From positions 124,001 through 188,000 of the forward strand of contig NZ_WKJH01000030.1 in NCBI RefSeq assembly GCF_009674825.1: a stretch of DNA of 64,000 bases, given 5' to 3'. The notes below the pieces were generated by a model that worked only from the letters and a program-made list of their open reading frames with translations, had not been told where the DNA came from and searched no databases. Position 1 is the stretch's first letter; each line of letters begins with the position of its first letter. This document shows positions 26,137 through 35,324 of this stretch, piece after piece. This DNA comes from Maribacter luteus. GTDB taxonomy: Bacteria; Bacteroidota; Bacteroidia; Flavobacteriales; Flavobacteriaceae. Both the position numbers and the translations under genes were made by a program.

Positions 26137-26946
26137 CTATTGAAACTTCTCCATAACCTCTTGGCTCACCCCTGTATTGGAGAAACCACCGTCATGAAAA
26201 AGGTTTTGCATAGTCACTTTTTTAGTCAAATCGGAGAATAACGTTAAAGTATAATCAGCACATTCCAAAGCAGTTGCGTTACCTAAAGGAGACATTTGCT
26301 CAGCATAACTGATAAAACCATCGAAGCCTTTTACACCTTGACCTGCAGTAGTCGGTGTCGGTGATTGGGAAATAGTATTTACCCTAACTTTCTTTTCTTT
26401 TCCGAAGAAATAACCAAAACTACGGGCAACTGACTCTAAGTAAGCCTTGTTATCGGCCATATCATTATAATCAGGAAAAGAACGCTGTGCGGCCATATAT
26501 GTCAGTGCAACGATACTACCCCATTCGTTCATCGCATCCGCTTTGAACAAACTCTGCATCACCCTATGAAAAGAAAGGGCCGAAACATCCCATCCTTTGT
26601 GGGAGAAATCATAATTCTGGTCGGTATAGTGTCTTCCCTTCCGTACATTGATGGACATACCGATGGAGTGTAGTACAAAGTCGATTTTACCCCCAAGTAT
26701 TTTCATGGATTCACTCACCAATTTATCAAGATCCTCTGTACTCGTTGCATCAGCAGGAACGATTTGCGAACCGGTTTTTTCGGCCAACTCGTTGATTTGG
26801 CCCATGCGCATGGCAATCGGGGCATTGGTCAATACAAAAGTACCTCCTTCTTCATGTACCCTTTCCGCAGTTTTCCAAGCAATAGAATTTGCATCCAGTG
26901 CTCCAAAAATAATCCCTTTCTTACCCTTCAATAAATTATAAGCCAT
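26137..26946 (-). CDS. fabI: Enoyl-[acyl-carrier-protein] reductase (NADH)
   Basis: Final reduction in each cycle of type II fatty-acid synthesis. 269 aa from the ATG at 26946 (MAYNLLKGKKG; a TTG two codons upstream is less likely). The SDR-like fold has GALDANSIAWKTAERV, LVFVLHSIGMS-type SIG, and catalytic Tyr-x6-Lys in DYNDMADNK. The substrate loop SQSPTPTTAGQGV differs a little from the E. coli form. Its own promoter has a perfect -7 box at 26976-26983. Confidence 0.95.
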   Translation of the reverse strand: MAYNLLKGKKGIIFGALDANSIAWKTAERVHEEGGTFVLTNAPIAMRMGQINELAEKTGSQIVPADATSTEDLDKLVSESMKILGGKIDFVLHSIGMSINVRKGRHYTDQNYDFSHKGWDVSALSFHRVMQSLFKADAMNEWGSIVALTYMAAQRSFPDYNDMADNKAYLESVARSFGYFFGKEKKVRVNTISQSPTPTTAGQGVKGFDGFISYAEQMSPLGNATALECADYTLTLFSDLTKKVTMQNLFHDGGFSNTGVSQEVMEKFQ

Positions 26947-26975
26947 GTTCAATTTTTCTTAGTTGATAATATCGT

Positions 26976-26983
26976 CAAAGATA
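26976..26983 (-). promoter_or_regulatory. fabI -7 element (TATCTTTG)
   Basis: On the minus strand TATCTTTG matches TAnnTTTG exactly, with TTT 19 bp upstream in place of TTG and about 29 nt to the ATG. Confidence 0.55.
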
Positions 26984-27033
26984 TTTAAAATATATAATAT
27001 AAAAAGTCTGTATTGATCGATGATGAAAAGAAG

Positions 27034-28686
27034 CTAGTTCAATAATTGCCTTGCATGGGCCATTGCCGATTCAGACAGTTCCTTTCCTCCTAACATTTCA
27101 GCCAACTCCACTACCCTTTCGTCTTGAGACAACTCTTTCATGTTCGTTAAGGTACCGCCACCTTTATCCTCTTTGTATACCTTAAAATGATGGTCACCTT
27201 TTGAGGCTACTTGCGGTAGATGGGTTATCGAGAATATTTGCATACTCTTGCTCATTTCGAACATAATTTCGCCCATACGGTTAGAAATCTCCCCGGAAAC
27301 ACCGGTATCTATTTCATCGAACATCATGGTCGGTAGATTTTCATATTTGGCCATAATTGACTTTATGGTCAACATAATTCGTGAAAGTTCGCCACCGGAG
27401 GCCACTTTTTTAATATCCCCAAAATCAGTTCCTTTATTTGCCGCGAACAAAAACAAGAGATCATCCTTGCCGTTCGGTTTAAAATCAGCTGAAGTGTGCA
27501 ACTCTATTTTGAACCGCGCACTTGGCATCCCCAATAGATCCAGACGATTTTCCATCTGTTTCTTTAAATCGGGTATAACCTGAAGTCGTTTTTTCGATAT
27601 TTTGGCCGCTAGATCATTAAGCTTTTGTTCTTGGCCCTCCAATTGTTTCTGCTTTTCAGAAATAGTAGCCTCGATATTTTCGGTAGCATCCACTTTTTCA
27701 AAAAGTTCATCCTTGATCCTTATGAGCTCAGATATTTCCTGAACGCCATGCTTTTTCTGTAAATTGTACAGTAACTGCAATTTAGAATTCACTTCATCCA
27801 ACAAGGCAGGATCTAAATCTGTCTGATCGGAAAGCTCTTGTAGTTCCGATGCAATATCGTCCATTTCAATAAAAACGGATTGAATTCTATCATCAAGTGC
27901 TTTATAGGCCGAACCATAACCTGACAATTTACTTGAAACCTGTTTCAACCCGGACAACAGGTTAAGAACACCCACTTGCTCATCGTTCAATAAATGATGC
28001 CCTTGGGCCAATTGCTCAACAATGGTCTCTACATTACTTAATTGCTGATATTGTTCCTCTAACTCCTCTAACATCCCCTCTTGCAAACGGGCCTCTTCAA
28101 GCTCTTTCAGCAAAAAGCTATTATACTCATGTTCTTTGATCGCATTGCTTTGAAAGTTGACCAAATTTTCCAATTCTTTGGTAGTTTTCCGGTACTGCTT
28201 TAATTGTTCAGTATACGTAGAAGACAGATCCTTAATATTTGCGAGGGAATCGATTACCTTAAACTGAAATTCATTATCGGCCAATTGCAACGTTTGATGC
28301 TGGGAATGAACATCGATCAAACGATTTCCCAACTTGGAAAGCACATCGAGGGTTACTGGGGTATCATTAATAAAGGCCCTGGATTTTCCACTGGGCAAAA
28401 TTTCCCGTCGAATAATGGTCTTGTCCTCATAATCCAGGTCGTTCTCTGAAAAAAAGGTCGATAGACCGTAATTCGCAATCTCGAACTCACTTTCAATTAT
28501 GCATTTTTCTTCTTTATTGCGCAATGTAGATAGGTCGGCACGTTTACCGAGCACCAATGAAAGTCCGCCCAACAAAATTGATTTACCTGCACCTGTTTCA
28601 CCTGTAATACACGTAAAACCGTTACCGAATGATACATTCAGCTTATCTATAAGTGCATAATTTTTAATAGAGAGGTTACTCAGCAA
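27034..28686 (-). CDS. recN: DNA repair protein RecN
   Basis: SMC-like ATPase of recombinational double-strand-break repair. 550 aa: Walker A GETGAGKS (29-36), a long central coiled coil (about 150-390), then the signature VASGGELSRIMLTIKSI and Walker B TMMFDEIDTGVSG, with THLPQVA near the end. Translation appears to start at TTG (28686), 4 nt after AAGG; no in-frame ATG is near. It is the last gene of the bamD-rpoZ-coaBC-porD-recN series, 58 bp after porD. Confidence 0.96.
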   Translation of the reverse strand: MLSNLSIKNYALIDKLNVSFGNGFTCITGETGAGKSILLGGLSLVLGKRADLSTLRNKEEKCIIESEFEIANYGLSTFFSENDLDYEDKTIIRREILPSGKSRAFINDTPVTLDVLSKLGNRLIDVHSQHQTLQLADNEFQFKVIDSLANIKDLSSTYTEQLKQYRKTTKELENLVNFQSNAIKEHEYNSFLLKELEEARLQEGMLEELEEQYQQLSNVETIVEQLAQGHHLLNDEQVGVLNLLSGLKQVSSKLSGYGSAYKALDDRIQSVFIEMDDIASELQELSDQTDLDPALLDEVNSKLQLLYNLQKKHGVQEISELIRIKDELFEKVDATENIEATISEKQKQLEGQEQKLNDLAAKISKKRLQVIPDLKKQMENRLDLLGMPSARFKIELHTSADFKPNGKDDLLFLFAANKGTDFGDIKKVASGGELSRIMLTIKSIMAKYENLPTMMFDEIDTGVSGEISNRMGEIMFEMSKSMQIFSITHLPQVASKGDHHFKVYKEDKGGGTLTNMKELSQDERVVELAEMLGGKELSESAMAHARQLLN

Positions 28687-28744
28687 AACCTTGAATTTTG
28701 GATTGCGTAAAGATAATTTTTATTTCAGTTGAAAAAAACGGAGA

Positions 28745-29632
28745 TCAATATTTTATCTCGTTCCAAGTACTCGAATACAAAGGTGCTATTCGATTCAAGG
28801 TCTCCTTTAGCTTAACTATGTCCACTTTAGGGCCGTCGGAGAAAATATTACGGATTTCATCTGATTTGGCATCGAAGAATGTAGATATTAAAAAGGCATT
28901 AGGCCTTCTTTTGATCATGGTCTCGAATAAATTCAAAGTCCCAGCGATGACTTGTTTCCCGGTACTATTGTTATCTGCAAGAATATCGATTCCCTTACGA
29001 TGGTAGTTATACATGGCAACGCGGTATTCCCGATAAGTATTCGACATTAGGTTATCGACCAATTCAAAACGGCTACGATCGGTTGACTGACTCCATCCTA
29101 AAGAACTACTACTCTGAGCTTGTGTTACTATATTTTGGGCTTTTCTAAACATTTCCGTTCCCCCTTCTAAAGTAAACGTATCGGCATCCAATCCTAAAAT
29201 CAGGTATGAATAATAAGCTACAACGCTTACCAAATTGGATTCGAAAACATTCTCATTGAGAATCAAGGGCTGAAATTCTATATATTCAAAACTGAATTGA
29301 TTATCCTTATAATTGAATATAGGAGTTTCATAAGACGTATTGAAGACAGGTCTTGAAGATTGGATTTGAATATTTCCCTTAAACCTATTGGATTCATATT
29401 CGGTAATGGTAATGAACATCTGGGCATTTACCCGCTCATTTTCCTTGTAAATACGATTGGTCCATTTAGTTTTATTGACAAAGTCGTTCAATGAACGTTC
29501 CAACGTTTTGAATATCTGCTGATTGGTTTGCGACACCTGGTCCGAATTTACAGTGACCACACAGTTCAATTCCTGGGCAGATACCCCAACAAAGGAAAAG
29601 AGAAATATAAAGACTATTAGGAAATTACGCAT
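28745..29632 (-). CDS. porD: DUF4835 family protein PorD (type IX secretion associated)
   Basis: 295 aa with a Sec signal peptide (MRNFLIVFIFLFSFVGVSAQ) and a periplasmic body; ELNCVVTVNSDQVSQTNQQIF, FNYKDNQFSFEYIEFQPL and FFDAKSDEIRNIFSDGPKVD are characteristic of DUF4835, a Bacteroidota-only family named PorD because of its link to type IX secretion and gliding. It overlaps the upstream coaBC gene by 8 bp. Biochemical function is not established. Confidence 0.9.
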   Translation of the reverse strand: MRNFLIVFIFLFSFVGVSAQELNCVVTVNSDQVSQTNQQIFKTLERSLNDFVNKTKWTNRIYKENERVNAQMFITITEYESNRFKGNIQIQSSRPVFNTSYETPIFNYKDNQFSFEYIEFQPLILNENVFESNLVSVVAYYSYLILGLDADTFTLEGGTEMFRKAQNIVTQAQSSSSLGWSQSTDRSRFELVDNLMSNTYREYRVAMYNYHRKGIDILADNNSTGKQVIAGTLNLFETMIKRRPNAFLISTFFDAKSDEIRNIFSDGPKVDIVKLKETLNRIAPLYSSTWNEIKY

Positions 29633-30830
29633 TCAATCGAATTATGATTTCATTTAAAATATCCTTGGCAACATCGGCCTTGGTTTTTAATTGAAACGCT
29701 TTAATCTGTGAATTCTTATCCAAAAAGGTTATTTTATTGGTATTACCGGCAAATCCGGCACCGTCATCATTCAATGAGTTCAAAACAATGGCATCCAAAT
29801 GTTTTCTTTCCAATTTACCTTTGGCATTTTCCAACTCATTTTCAGTCTCTAAAGCAAAACCTACCAAAAACTGTTTGGTCTTTCGTTCGCCTAGCGATAA
29901 TAGGATATCCTTGTTCTTCACCAATTCCAAAGTAAGATGGGCCTCTTTCTTTTTAATTTTTTGACTTGCAACGGTTTTCGGCCTATAATCGGCCACGGCA
30001 GCAGCGGAAATCATAATATCACATGGATCAAAATGCTCATGTGCTGCATTATACATTTCTTCTGCGGAAACCACATTAATTACAGTAATTAGATCATGTG
30101 ATAGGGACAGATTTGTAGGTCCTGATACCAGAATAACATCTGCTCCAAGATCAGCAGCGGTTTTGGCCAATTCGTACCCCATTTTTCCCGTAGAATGGTT
30201 ACCTATATAACGAACAGGATCTATGGCCTCATATGTGGGTCCAGCAGTTATAAGTACCTTTTTACCTTTTAAAGGAAGGCCTTTCAACATATAATCTTTG
30301 ACAAAAGCCATTATATCCTCAGGTTCTGCCATTCGCCCTTCCCCATGTAAACCACTTGCCAGTTCGCCCGATGTGGCAGGAATCATAATATTACCGAAGG
30401 ACAATAACGTATCTATGGATTTTTTGGTCGCGGGATGTTTAAACATATCCAAGTCCATCGCAGGGGCGAAAAAAACCGGACATTTAGCAGATAAATAAAC
30501 AGCTGTTAAAAGGTTATCGGTATTACCATCTGCCATTTTGGACATGGTATTGGCAGTGGCGGGCGCAATAATCATTAAATCGGCCCAGAGCCCTAGATCC
30601 ACATGGTTATTCCAATCGGTTTCTACCCCTTCCTCTTTTACAAAATCCGTGACCGCCGGATTCTTAGAAAGGGTCGCCAAGGTAAGTGGAGAAACAAAAT
30701 AGCTGGCACTTTCTGTCAAAACAACTTTGACATTAGCGCCAGCTTTAATCATTAAACGTACAAGAAAGGTAGTCTTGTAAGCAGCAATTCCTCCTGTAAT
30801 ACCTAAAAGGATATTTTTGCCACCTAGCAT
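29625..30830 (-). CDS. coaBC: Bifunctional CoaBC
   Basis: Phosphopantothenoylcysteine synthetase/decarboxylase of CoA synthesis, 401 aa. The N-terminal CoaC flavoprotein part (about 1-180) has GITGGIAAYKT, PATANTMSKMADG and the catalytic FAPAMDLDMF; the C-terminal CoaB part has ITAGPTYEAIDPVRYIGN, the AAVADYRP motif and a Lys-rich loop. It starts 1 bp after the rpoZ stop and overlaps porD. Confidence 0.97.
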   Translation of the reverse strand: MLGGKNILLGITGGIAAYKTTFLVRLMIKAGANVKVVLTESASYFVSPLTLATLSKNPAVTDFVKEEGVETDWNNHVDLGLWADLMIIAPATANTMSKMADGNTDNLLTAVYLSAKCPVFFAPAMDLDMFKHPATKKSIDTLLSFGNIMIPATSGELASGLHGEGRMAEPEDIMAFVKDYMLKGLPLKGKKVLITAGPTYEAIDPVRYIGNHSTGKMGYELAKTAADLGADVILVSGPTNLSLSHDLITVINVVSAEEMYNAAHEHFDPCDIMISAAAVADYRPKTVASQKIKKKEAHLTLELVKNKDILLSLGERKTKQFLVGFALETENELENAKGKLERKHLDAIVLNSLNDDGAGFAGNTNKITFLDKNSQIKAFQLKTKADVAKDILNEIIIRLNA

Positions 30831-30831
30831 G

Positions 30832-31167
30832 TTACTGTGCGTCTTTCTCTGTATTCCTATGGTATATTTTATCCATCAACCACTCCTCTACCGCCATGGC
30901 ATGTGGTTTGGGAAGTTTTTCATAAAACTTGGATACCTCGATCTGTTCCTTGTTCTCAAAAACCTCTTCAAGACTATCGCTATATGTGGCGAATTCTTCC
31001 AATTTCTCCAAAAGCTCTTTTTTTATTTCAGAATTGATCTGAATAGCTCTTTTAGCAGTTATTGAAATTGCCTCATATATATTGTCTGTTTTTTCATCGA
31101 ACTCATTCTTATTAAGGGTAACCGTTGAAACCGGCGCTTTGGAGTTCTTCAAATCGTTCATATTCAT
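30832..31167 (-). CDS. rpoZ: RNA polymerase omega subunit (Bacteroidota type)
   Basis: 111 aa. The stretch TDNIYEAISITAKRAIQINSEIKKEL is the RpoZ/Rpb6 core helix region as seen in flavobacterial omega, followed by a family-specific C-terminal extension (VSKFYEKLPKPHAMAVEEWLMDKIYHR). It stabilises beta-prime folding in RNA polymerase. Start ATG at 31167, or MNDLKN at 31161. It lies 12 bp after bamD and 1 bp before coaBC. Confidence 0.88.
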   Translation of the reverse strand: MNMNDLKNSKAPVSTVTLNKNEFDEKTDNIYEAISITAKRAIQINSEIKKELLEKLEEFATYSDSLEEVFENKEQIEVSKFYEKLPKPHAMAVEEWLMDKIYHRNTEKDAQ

Positions 31168-31179
31168 AATAACTACTTT

Positions 31180-32010
31180 TTATCTTGTTTCTCTTTCCTC
31201 GTTGAATGTCGGATGTTGTAATTCCTCATCAATCTTACTTAATAATTTATTGGCATCCTCAGCAAATTTTGTGTCAGGATACTGCTTTTTCAATACATTG
31301 TAAGCCGTTTTGGCATTTTTTAAACGCTCTGGCTTCCATCGTGCAAAACTGTTCAAAGCATATTGTGTTGCCGATTCAAATTTAAGGTACAAAGCCTCTT
31401 CCCTGTATATGGAACCTGGAAAATCTGAAATGAAATTGTCGAAAGCCGCCATGGAAGGTGTTAAAAACGAATAATCAAAATGCCCTAATTTGTTGAACTG
31501 CTTCGCTATTTCAAAGGCCTTTTTTTCTTTTTTAGTAGTTAACTCCTTGGCCATTTTGTTGGCCTCATCATAATATTCGGAATCCGGATACATATTGATA
31601 AAGGTCTGTAATTTAACCAAGGCTTTATCGGTATCAGTTTGATCCAAAGAATACAAAGGAGAGAGCTTATAATAACTTTTCGCCCCTAAAAACGATGCTT
31701 GTGGAACTTTCTCACTCTTGGGATAAGATTTAACGAACCGCTCAAATTGGTAACCGGCCATATTAAAGTCACCCCTTTCAAAATAGGTGTTGGCAAAGAA
31801 GAACATAATACGTTCCCCTTGTGGCTTTCCTATATACTTTGGAGCAACCTGCTCGAACAACCGATTGGATCTTCTAAAATCCCCTTCATCATAGTATTTT
31901 TGGGCAAGCTCTAACTTTGCCTTAACGTCTTCATTCTTAAGCACCTTTTGGTACTCACTACATGATGACATGATCAATAACAAACCAAGTAAAGGGATAT
32001 ACTTCCTCAT
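31180..32010 (-). CDS. bamD: Outer-membrane protein assembly factor BamD
   Basis: TPR lipoprotein of the BAM complex that inserts beta-barrel proteins into the outer membrane. From the ATG at 32010 it is 276 aa with signal MRKYIPLLGLLLIMSSC (lipidated Cys17) and TPR units in about 30-270, including KLELAQKYYDEGDFRRSNRLFEQV. An ATG four codons upstream (32022) is only 4 nt from a perfect -7 box and would spoil the signal N-region. It heads the rpoZ-coaBC-porD-recN series. Confidence 0.92.
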   Translation of the reverse strand: MRKYIPLLGLLLIMSSCSEYQKVLKNEDVKAKLELAQKYYDEGDFRRSNRLFEQVAPKYIGKPQGERIMFFFANTYFERGDFNMAGYQFERFVKSYPKSEKVPQASFLGAKSYYKLSPLYSLDQTDTDKALVKLQTFINMYPDSEYYDEANKMAKELTTKKEKKAFEIAKQFNKLGHFDYSFLTPSMAAFDNFISDFPGSIYREEALYLKFESATQYALNSFARWKPERLKNAKTAYNVLKKQYPDTKFAEDANKLLSKIDEELQHPTFNEERETR

Positions 32011-32026
32011 TTTAAAAAACATTTTG

Positions 32027-32034
32027 CAAAATTA
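32027..32034 (-). promoter_or_regulatory. bamD -7 element (TAATTTTG)
   Basis: Minus-strand TAATTTTG is a perfect TAnnTTTG match with TTT 19 bp upstream. It lies 16 nt before the preferred ATG (32010) and 4 nt before the alternative (32022). Confidence 0.55.
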
Positions 32035-32146
32035 GGGATTCTGAACGGAATTAAAAAACAAATTTTATGGCACTAAAATAACGAGCCAAAAGCACAAATC
32101 AACATTGTTTGGCTTAGTTTTAACGTTCAAAGGAAGTCCTTTGTAT

Positions 32147-33037
32147 TTAAGCGTGCAGACCAACGAATGGCTTTACGAAATGCTTTATTCTTACACGAAG
32201 TGATTCCGAAACGGGGACCAAAGGTAACCTGACCCCTTCCGAAGCAAGACCCAGAGCATCAAATACCGATTTGATACCCGCGGGATTACCTTCTTCAAAA
32301 ATTAAACCAATGCCATCCTGAATAGCGTATTGTAATTCGAAAGCTTCTTTAACCTGTGTCTTCAATCCCAGACGGATCATTTTGGAAAATACGCTGGGAA
32401 CCCCTTGTCCTAAAACTGAGATTACTCCGGCCCCTCCTGCCAATACAGTTGACAGGGCAGTCATATCATCACCCGAAATCACCATAAAATCCTTAGGTTT
32501 ATCCTTAACAATCTGCATAACCTGAGACATATCACCAGAAGCCTCCTTAATAGCTATGATATTCTCAAAATCATTTGCCAATCGAAGAACGGTGGTCGGG
32601 AGCATGTTACTCCCTGTTCTCCCCGGTACGTTATAGACTATCAACGGTAAAGGCGAATTTTCTGAAATCGCTTTAAAATGCTGATAAATACCTTCTTGCG
32701 TAGGTTTATTGTAAAAAGGTGATACCGAAAGAATGGCATCGAAATTTGTTAAATCATATTTCTTGATGGTCTCTATAACCGCATAGGTATTATTGCCGCC
32801 TATTCCGATAACCAAAGGCAACCTACCTTTATTGGCACTTACAATGGTATCCAAAACAAGATGTTTCTCCTCCTCTGTTAGTGTAGCCGTTTCAGCCGTA
32901 GTTCCCAAAGCCACCAAATAATCGACCCCACCTTCAATACAATGTTCCACGATATTCGCCAATGCCATCGTATCTACTGAAAGATCATTCTTAAATGGGG
33001 TGACTAAAGCAACTCCCGTACCCATCAATTTATTCAT
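32147..33037 (-). CDS. dapA: 4-hydroxy-tetrahydrodipicolinate synthase
   Basis: First committed step of the lysine/diaminopimelate branch: condenses pyruvate with aspartate semialdehyde. 296 aa TIM barrel. The Schiff-base Lys164 lies in [10 protein letters not shown], Tyr135 in VYNVPGRTG, and the GTT site is at 45-47 (ALGTTAE). Its product feeds dapF (49.6 kb) and peptidoglycan. The ATG overlaps the last base of the DUF6913 gene, so the two are coupled. Confidence 0.97.
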   Translation of the reverse strand: MNKLMGTGVALVTPFKNDLSVDTMALANIVEHCIEGGVDYLVALGTTAETATLTEEEKHLVLDTIVSANKGRLPLVIGIGGNNTYAVIETIKKYDLTNFDAILSVSPFYNKPTQEGIYQHFKAISENSPLPLIVYNVPGRTGSNMLPTTVLRLANDFENIIAIKEASGDMSQVMQIVKDKPKDFMVISGDDMTALSTVLAGGAGVISVLGQGVPSVFSKMIRLGLKTQVKEAFELQYAIQDGIGLIFEEGNPAGIKSVFDALGLASEGVRLPLVPVSESLRVRIKHFVKPFVGLHA

Positions 33038-33573
33038 TATTCAATTTCATTCAGAACCCTTAAATATTTCTTGAGTTCTAGTTTAAACGTTTTAAAATCT
33101 TTTAGGGGCAATCCCAAAATCAAATCATTCAATTGTTGATCTACTTCTTTAAAACCTACCTTAATCCGAGCATTGCTCTTAACGGTCATTAATTGAAGTA
33201 ATAAATTATCCGTATCATAGTAATTGATCAATAAATCATATTCCCTCCCCAAGAACTCTAAAGCATAACTGTTTGCTATTTCACCTTTCCAACCTAAATC
33301 CTTATCGGAAAACACAGGAGTGGAATAGGGTGAGTTCTTATCGTAATATTTTTTATAACCTATGATCTTTACGGCATTAGGTCTTAAATTATACTCATCA
33401 ACAAATTCAAAAAAGAGCTCAGGTTTTTCGAAAATATCCAAATCGATAATACAACCGATAGAAGTTATTCCGTTTGCCCTACCCACTTGGGGAGCAGTTT
33501 TAGCCAACTCTTCTTTTAAGAACTTTTTACCGGATTTGTGTTTAAATTTATCCTTAATTCCTTTTAAAAACAT
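33037..33573 (-). CDS. DUF6913-like protein, 178 aa
   Basis: Soluble conserved flavobacterial protein without signal peptide; a basic N-terminus ([19 protein letters not shown]) is followed by an alpha/beta region with GCIIDLD and [14 protein letters not shown]. No enzymatic motif is recognised. It overlaps dapA by one base and is transcribed first, which suggests co-expression with lysine/peptidoglycan precursor synthesis without showing a shared function. Confidence 0.75.
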   Translation of the reverse strand: MFLKGIKDKFKHKSGKKFLKEELAKTAPQVGRANGITSIGCIIDLDIFEKPELFFEFVDEYNLRPNAVKIIGYKKYYDKNSPYSTPVFSDKDLGWKGEIANSYALEFLGREYDLLINYYDTDNLLLQLMTVKSNARIKVGFKEVDQQLNDLILGLPLKDFKTFKLELKKYLRVLNEIE

Positions 33574-33578
33574 GTACT

Positions 33579-33600
33579 TTTACATTTACGCAAATGTAAA
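33579..33600. promoter_or_regulatory. Palindrome containing face-to-face promoter boxes
   Basis: A 22-bp inverted repeat: arms TTTACATTT and AAATGTAAA around ACGC. It contains TACATTTG on the minus strand (33598-33591), an exact TAnnTTTG box for the DUF6913-dapA transcript, and TACATTTA on the plus strand (33581-33588), one mismatch from the box, facing the 5'-nucleotidase genes. Either an operator or mutually exclusive divergent promoters. Confidence 0.5.
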
Positions 33601-33641
33601 TAATAAACACTCATCTTTATGAGGCTAAGATAAAAACAATA

Positions 33642-34406
33642 ATGATTTTAAAAATACAACATTTTGTTATATTTATAACTTTATTGGGATTTGTATCGTG
33701 TAAACAGGAAAAACAAACGCTTCGTAAAATCGAAGGAAAACAAATCCCCATAGATAGTACAATCTCCAAATCACAAGCCATAGAAGACTTTGTTGCCCCC
33801 TACAGGAACAGAATCAACGAGGTTTTGGACAGTACCTTGACCTATGCCCCAAAAACCATTTCAAAAGAAGACGGGGAATTCAACACCACTGCAGGCAATT
33901 TAATGGCTGACATTGTACTTAAAGAAGCCAATCCCATTTTCAAGGCACGAACAGGCAAAGAAATAGACTTTGTTCTACTTAATCACGGTGGAATACGCTC
34001 CATAATTTCCGAAGGTAATGTCAGCGCAAGAAACGCGTTCGAGATTATGCCTTTTGAGAATACCATTAAAGTAGCGAGCATTAAGGGTAATTATGTAAAT
34101 GATATGGTTGAGTTCTTAATACGTTCCGGAAGGGCTCACCCCATATCTGGCATGCAAATAGTTCTGGACAAAAACAGAAAACTAAAAAAAGCCTTGGTTA
34201 ATGGAGCACCTATAGATCCAAATAGAATTTATTATGTAGCGACCTCTGATTATTTGATTACCGGGGGTGACCACATGGGATTCTTTAAGAACAATACATC
34301 GGTAACCGAGACTGATTATTTGATTCGCAATGCCATGATCGATTATTTTAAAAAAGTAGACACCCTTGCACCGGAAGTCGATGACCGGTTTTATATGGAA
34401 AATTAA
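33642..34406 (+). CDS. 5'-nucleotidase C-terminal domain lipoprotein
   Basis: 254 aa carrying only the C-terminal (substrate-binding) half of a UshA-type 5'-nucleotidase: TTAGNLMADIV, DFVLLNHGGIRS, FEIMPFENTI and VATSDYLITGGDHM are all family landmarks. The signal ends FITLLGFVSC, so it is a predicted lipoprotein (Cys20). The metallophosphatase half is encoded by the next gene, one base after this stop, so the two probably form one periplasmic enzyme (inference). Confidence 0.9.
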   Translation: MILKIQHFVIFITLLGFVSCKQEKQTLRKIEGKQIPIDSTISKSQAIEDFVAPYRNRINEVLDSTLTYAPKTISKEDGEFNTTAGNLMADIVLKEANPIFKARTGKEIDFVLLNHGGIRSIISEGNVSARNAFEIMPFENTIKVASIKGNYVNDMVEFLIRSGRAHPISGMQIVLDKNRKLKKALVNGAPIDPNRIYYVATSDYLITGGDHMGFFKNNTSVTETDYLIRNAMIDYFKKVDTLAPEVDDRFYMEN

Positions 34407-34407
34407 T

Positions 34408-35319
34408 ATGGATAGAAGAAATTTTATTAGTAAGACATCAGCTGGTTCGGCATTTGTTGGTTTAGGGGGACTTTCCTTGAACTCCTGCATGGGGGCGACC
34501 AATAAGCATATTACCATACTACATACCAACGATGTGCACAGTCATATCGATACGTTCCCCAAAAGCCATACAAGCTTTCCTAACTTAGGTGGAGTTGCAA
34601 GAAGGGCATCGTTAGTTGAAGCTATCAGAAAAGAAAATCCGAATACCCTATTACTTGACGCCGGTGATATTTTTCAAGGCACTCCCTATTTTAATTTTTA
34701 TGGAGGTGAATTGGAATTTAAACTAATGAGCAAACTCAAATATGATGCGGCAACTATCGGAAACCATGACTTTGACAATGGCATAGACGGACTCTTTGCC
34801 CAAATGCCCCATGCCACTTTTGAATTACTATCGGCCAACTACGACTTTAGTAATACGGTTATGAACGGTCATGTTAAACCTTATAATACGTATTTAGTGA
34901 ACGGACTAAAAGTTGGAATATACGGCATCGGCATTGAGCTTGCCGGACTGGTAACTAAAAAACTTTATAAGGAAACCAGGTACCTTGATCCGTTTGAAAT
35001 TGCGACCGACATAGAATCCCAGTTAAAAACGGAGGAAAAATGCGATTTGATCATTTGTCTTTCACATTTAGGCTATCATTATAAAAGTGAACAAAAACCC
35101 GACGATTTAAAACTTGCAGCAAAATCAAAATACACTGACCTTATTATTGGCGGACATACCCATACTTTTCTAGACAAACCCACTGTGACCAAAAATGCCT
35201 TAGGTAATAACATCTTGGTCAATCAAGTAGGATGTTTTGGTATAAATCTAGGCCGGATAGACTTCTACTTTGATAATGATAAGAATAGTAAGGCCGATGG
35301 TACCCGTATCATTGTATAA
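34408..35319 (+). CDS. Metallophosphatase half of a split 5'-nucleotidase
   Basis: 303 aa from the ATG at 34408. Metal ligands are in LHTNDVHSH, DAGDIFQGTPYF, GNHDFDNG, LSHLGYH and GGHTHTF: a complete calcineurin-like domain without the 5'-nucleotidase C-terminal domain. The N-terminus RRNFISKTSAGSAF followed by GLSLNSC looks like a Tat signal with a lipobox, so the pair would meet in the periplasm. It hydrolyses nucleotides or related phosphoesters (substrate unproved). Confidence 0.92.
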   Translation: MDRRNFISKTSAGSAFVGLGGLSLNSCMGATNKHITILHTNDVHSHIDTFPKSHTSFPNLGGVARRASLVEAIRKENPNTLLLDAGDIFQGTPYFNFYGGELEFKLMSKLKYDAATIGNHDFDNGIDGLFAQMPHATFELLSANYDFSNTVMNGHVKPYNTYLVNGLKVGIYGIGIELAGLVTKKLYKETRYLDPFEIATDIESQLKTEEKCDLIICLSHLGYHYKSEQKPDDLKLAAKSKYTDLIIGGHTHTFLDKPTVTKNALGNNILVNQVGCFGINLGRIDFYFDNDKNSKADGTRIIV

Positions 35320-35324
35320 AGTTC

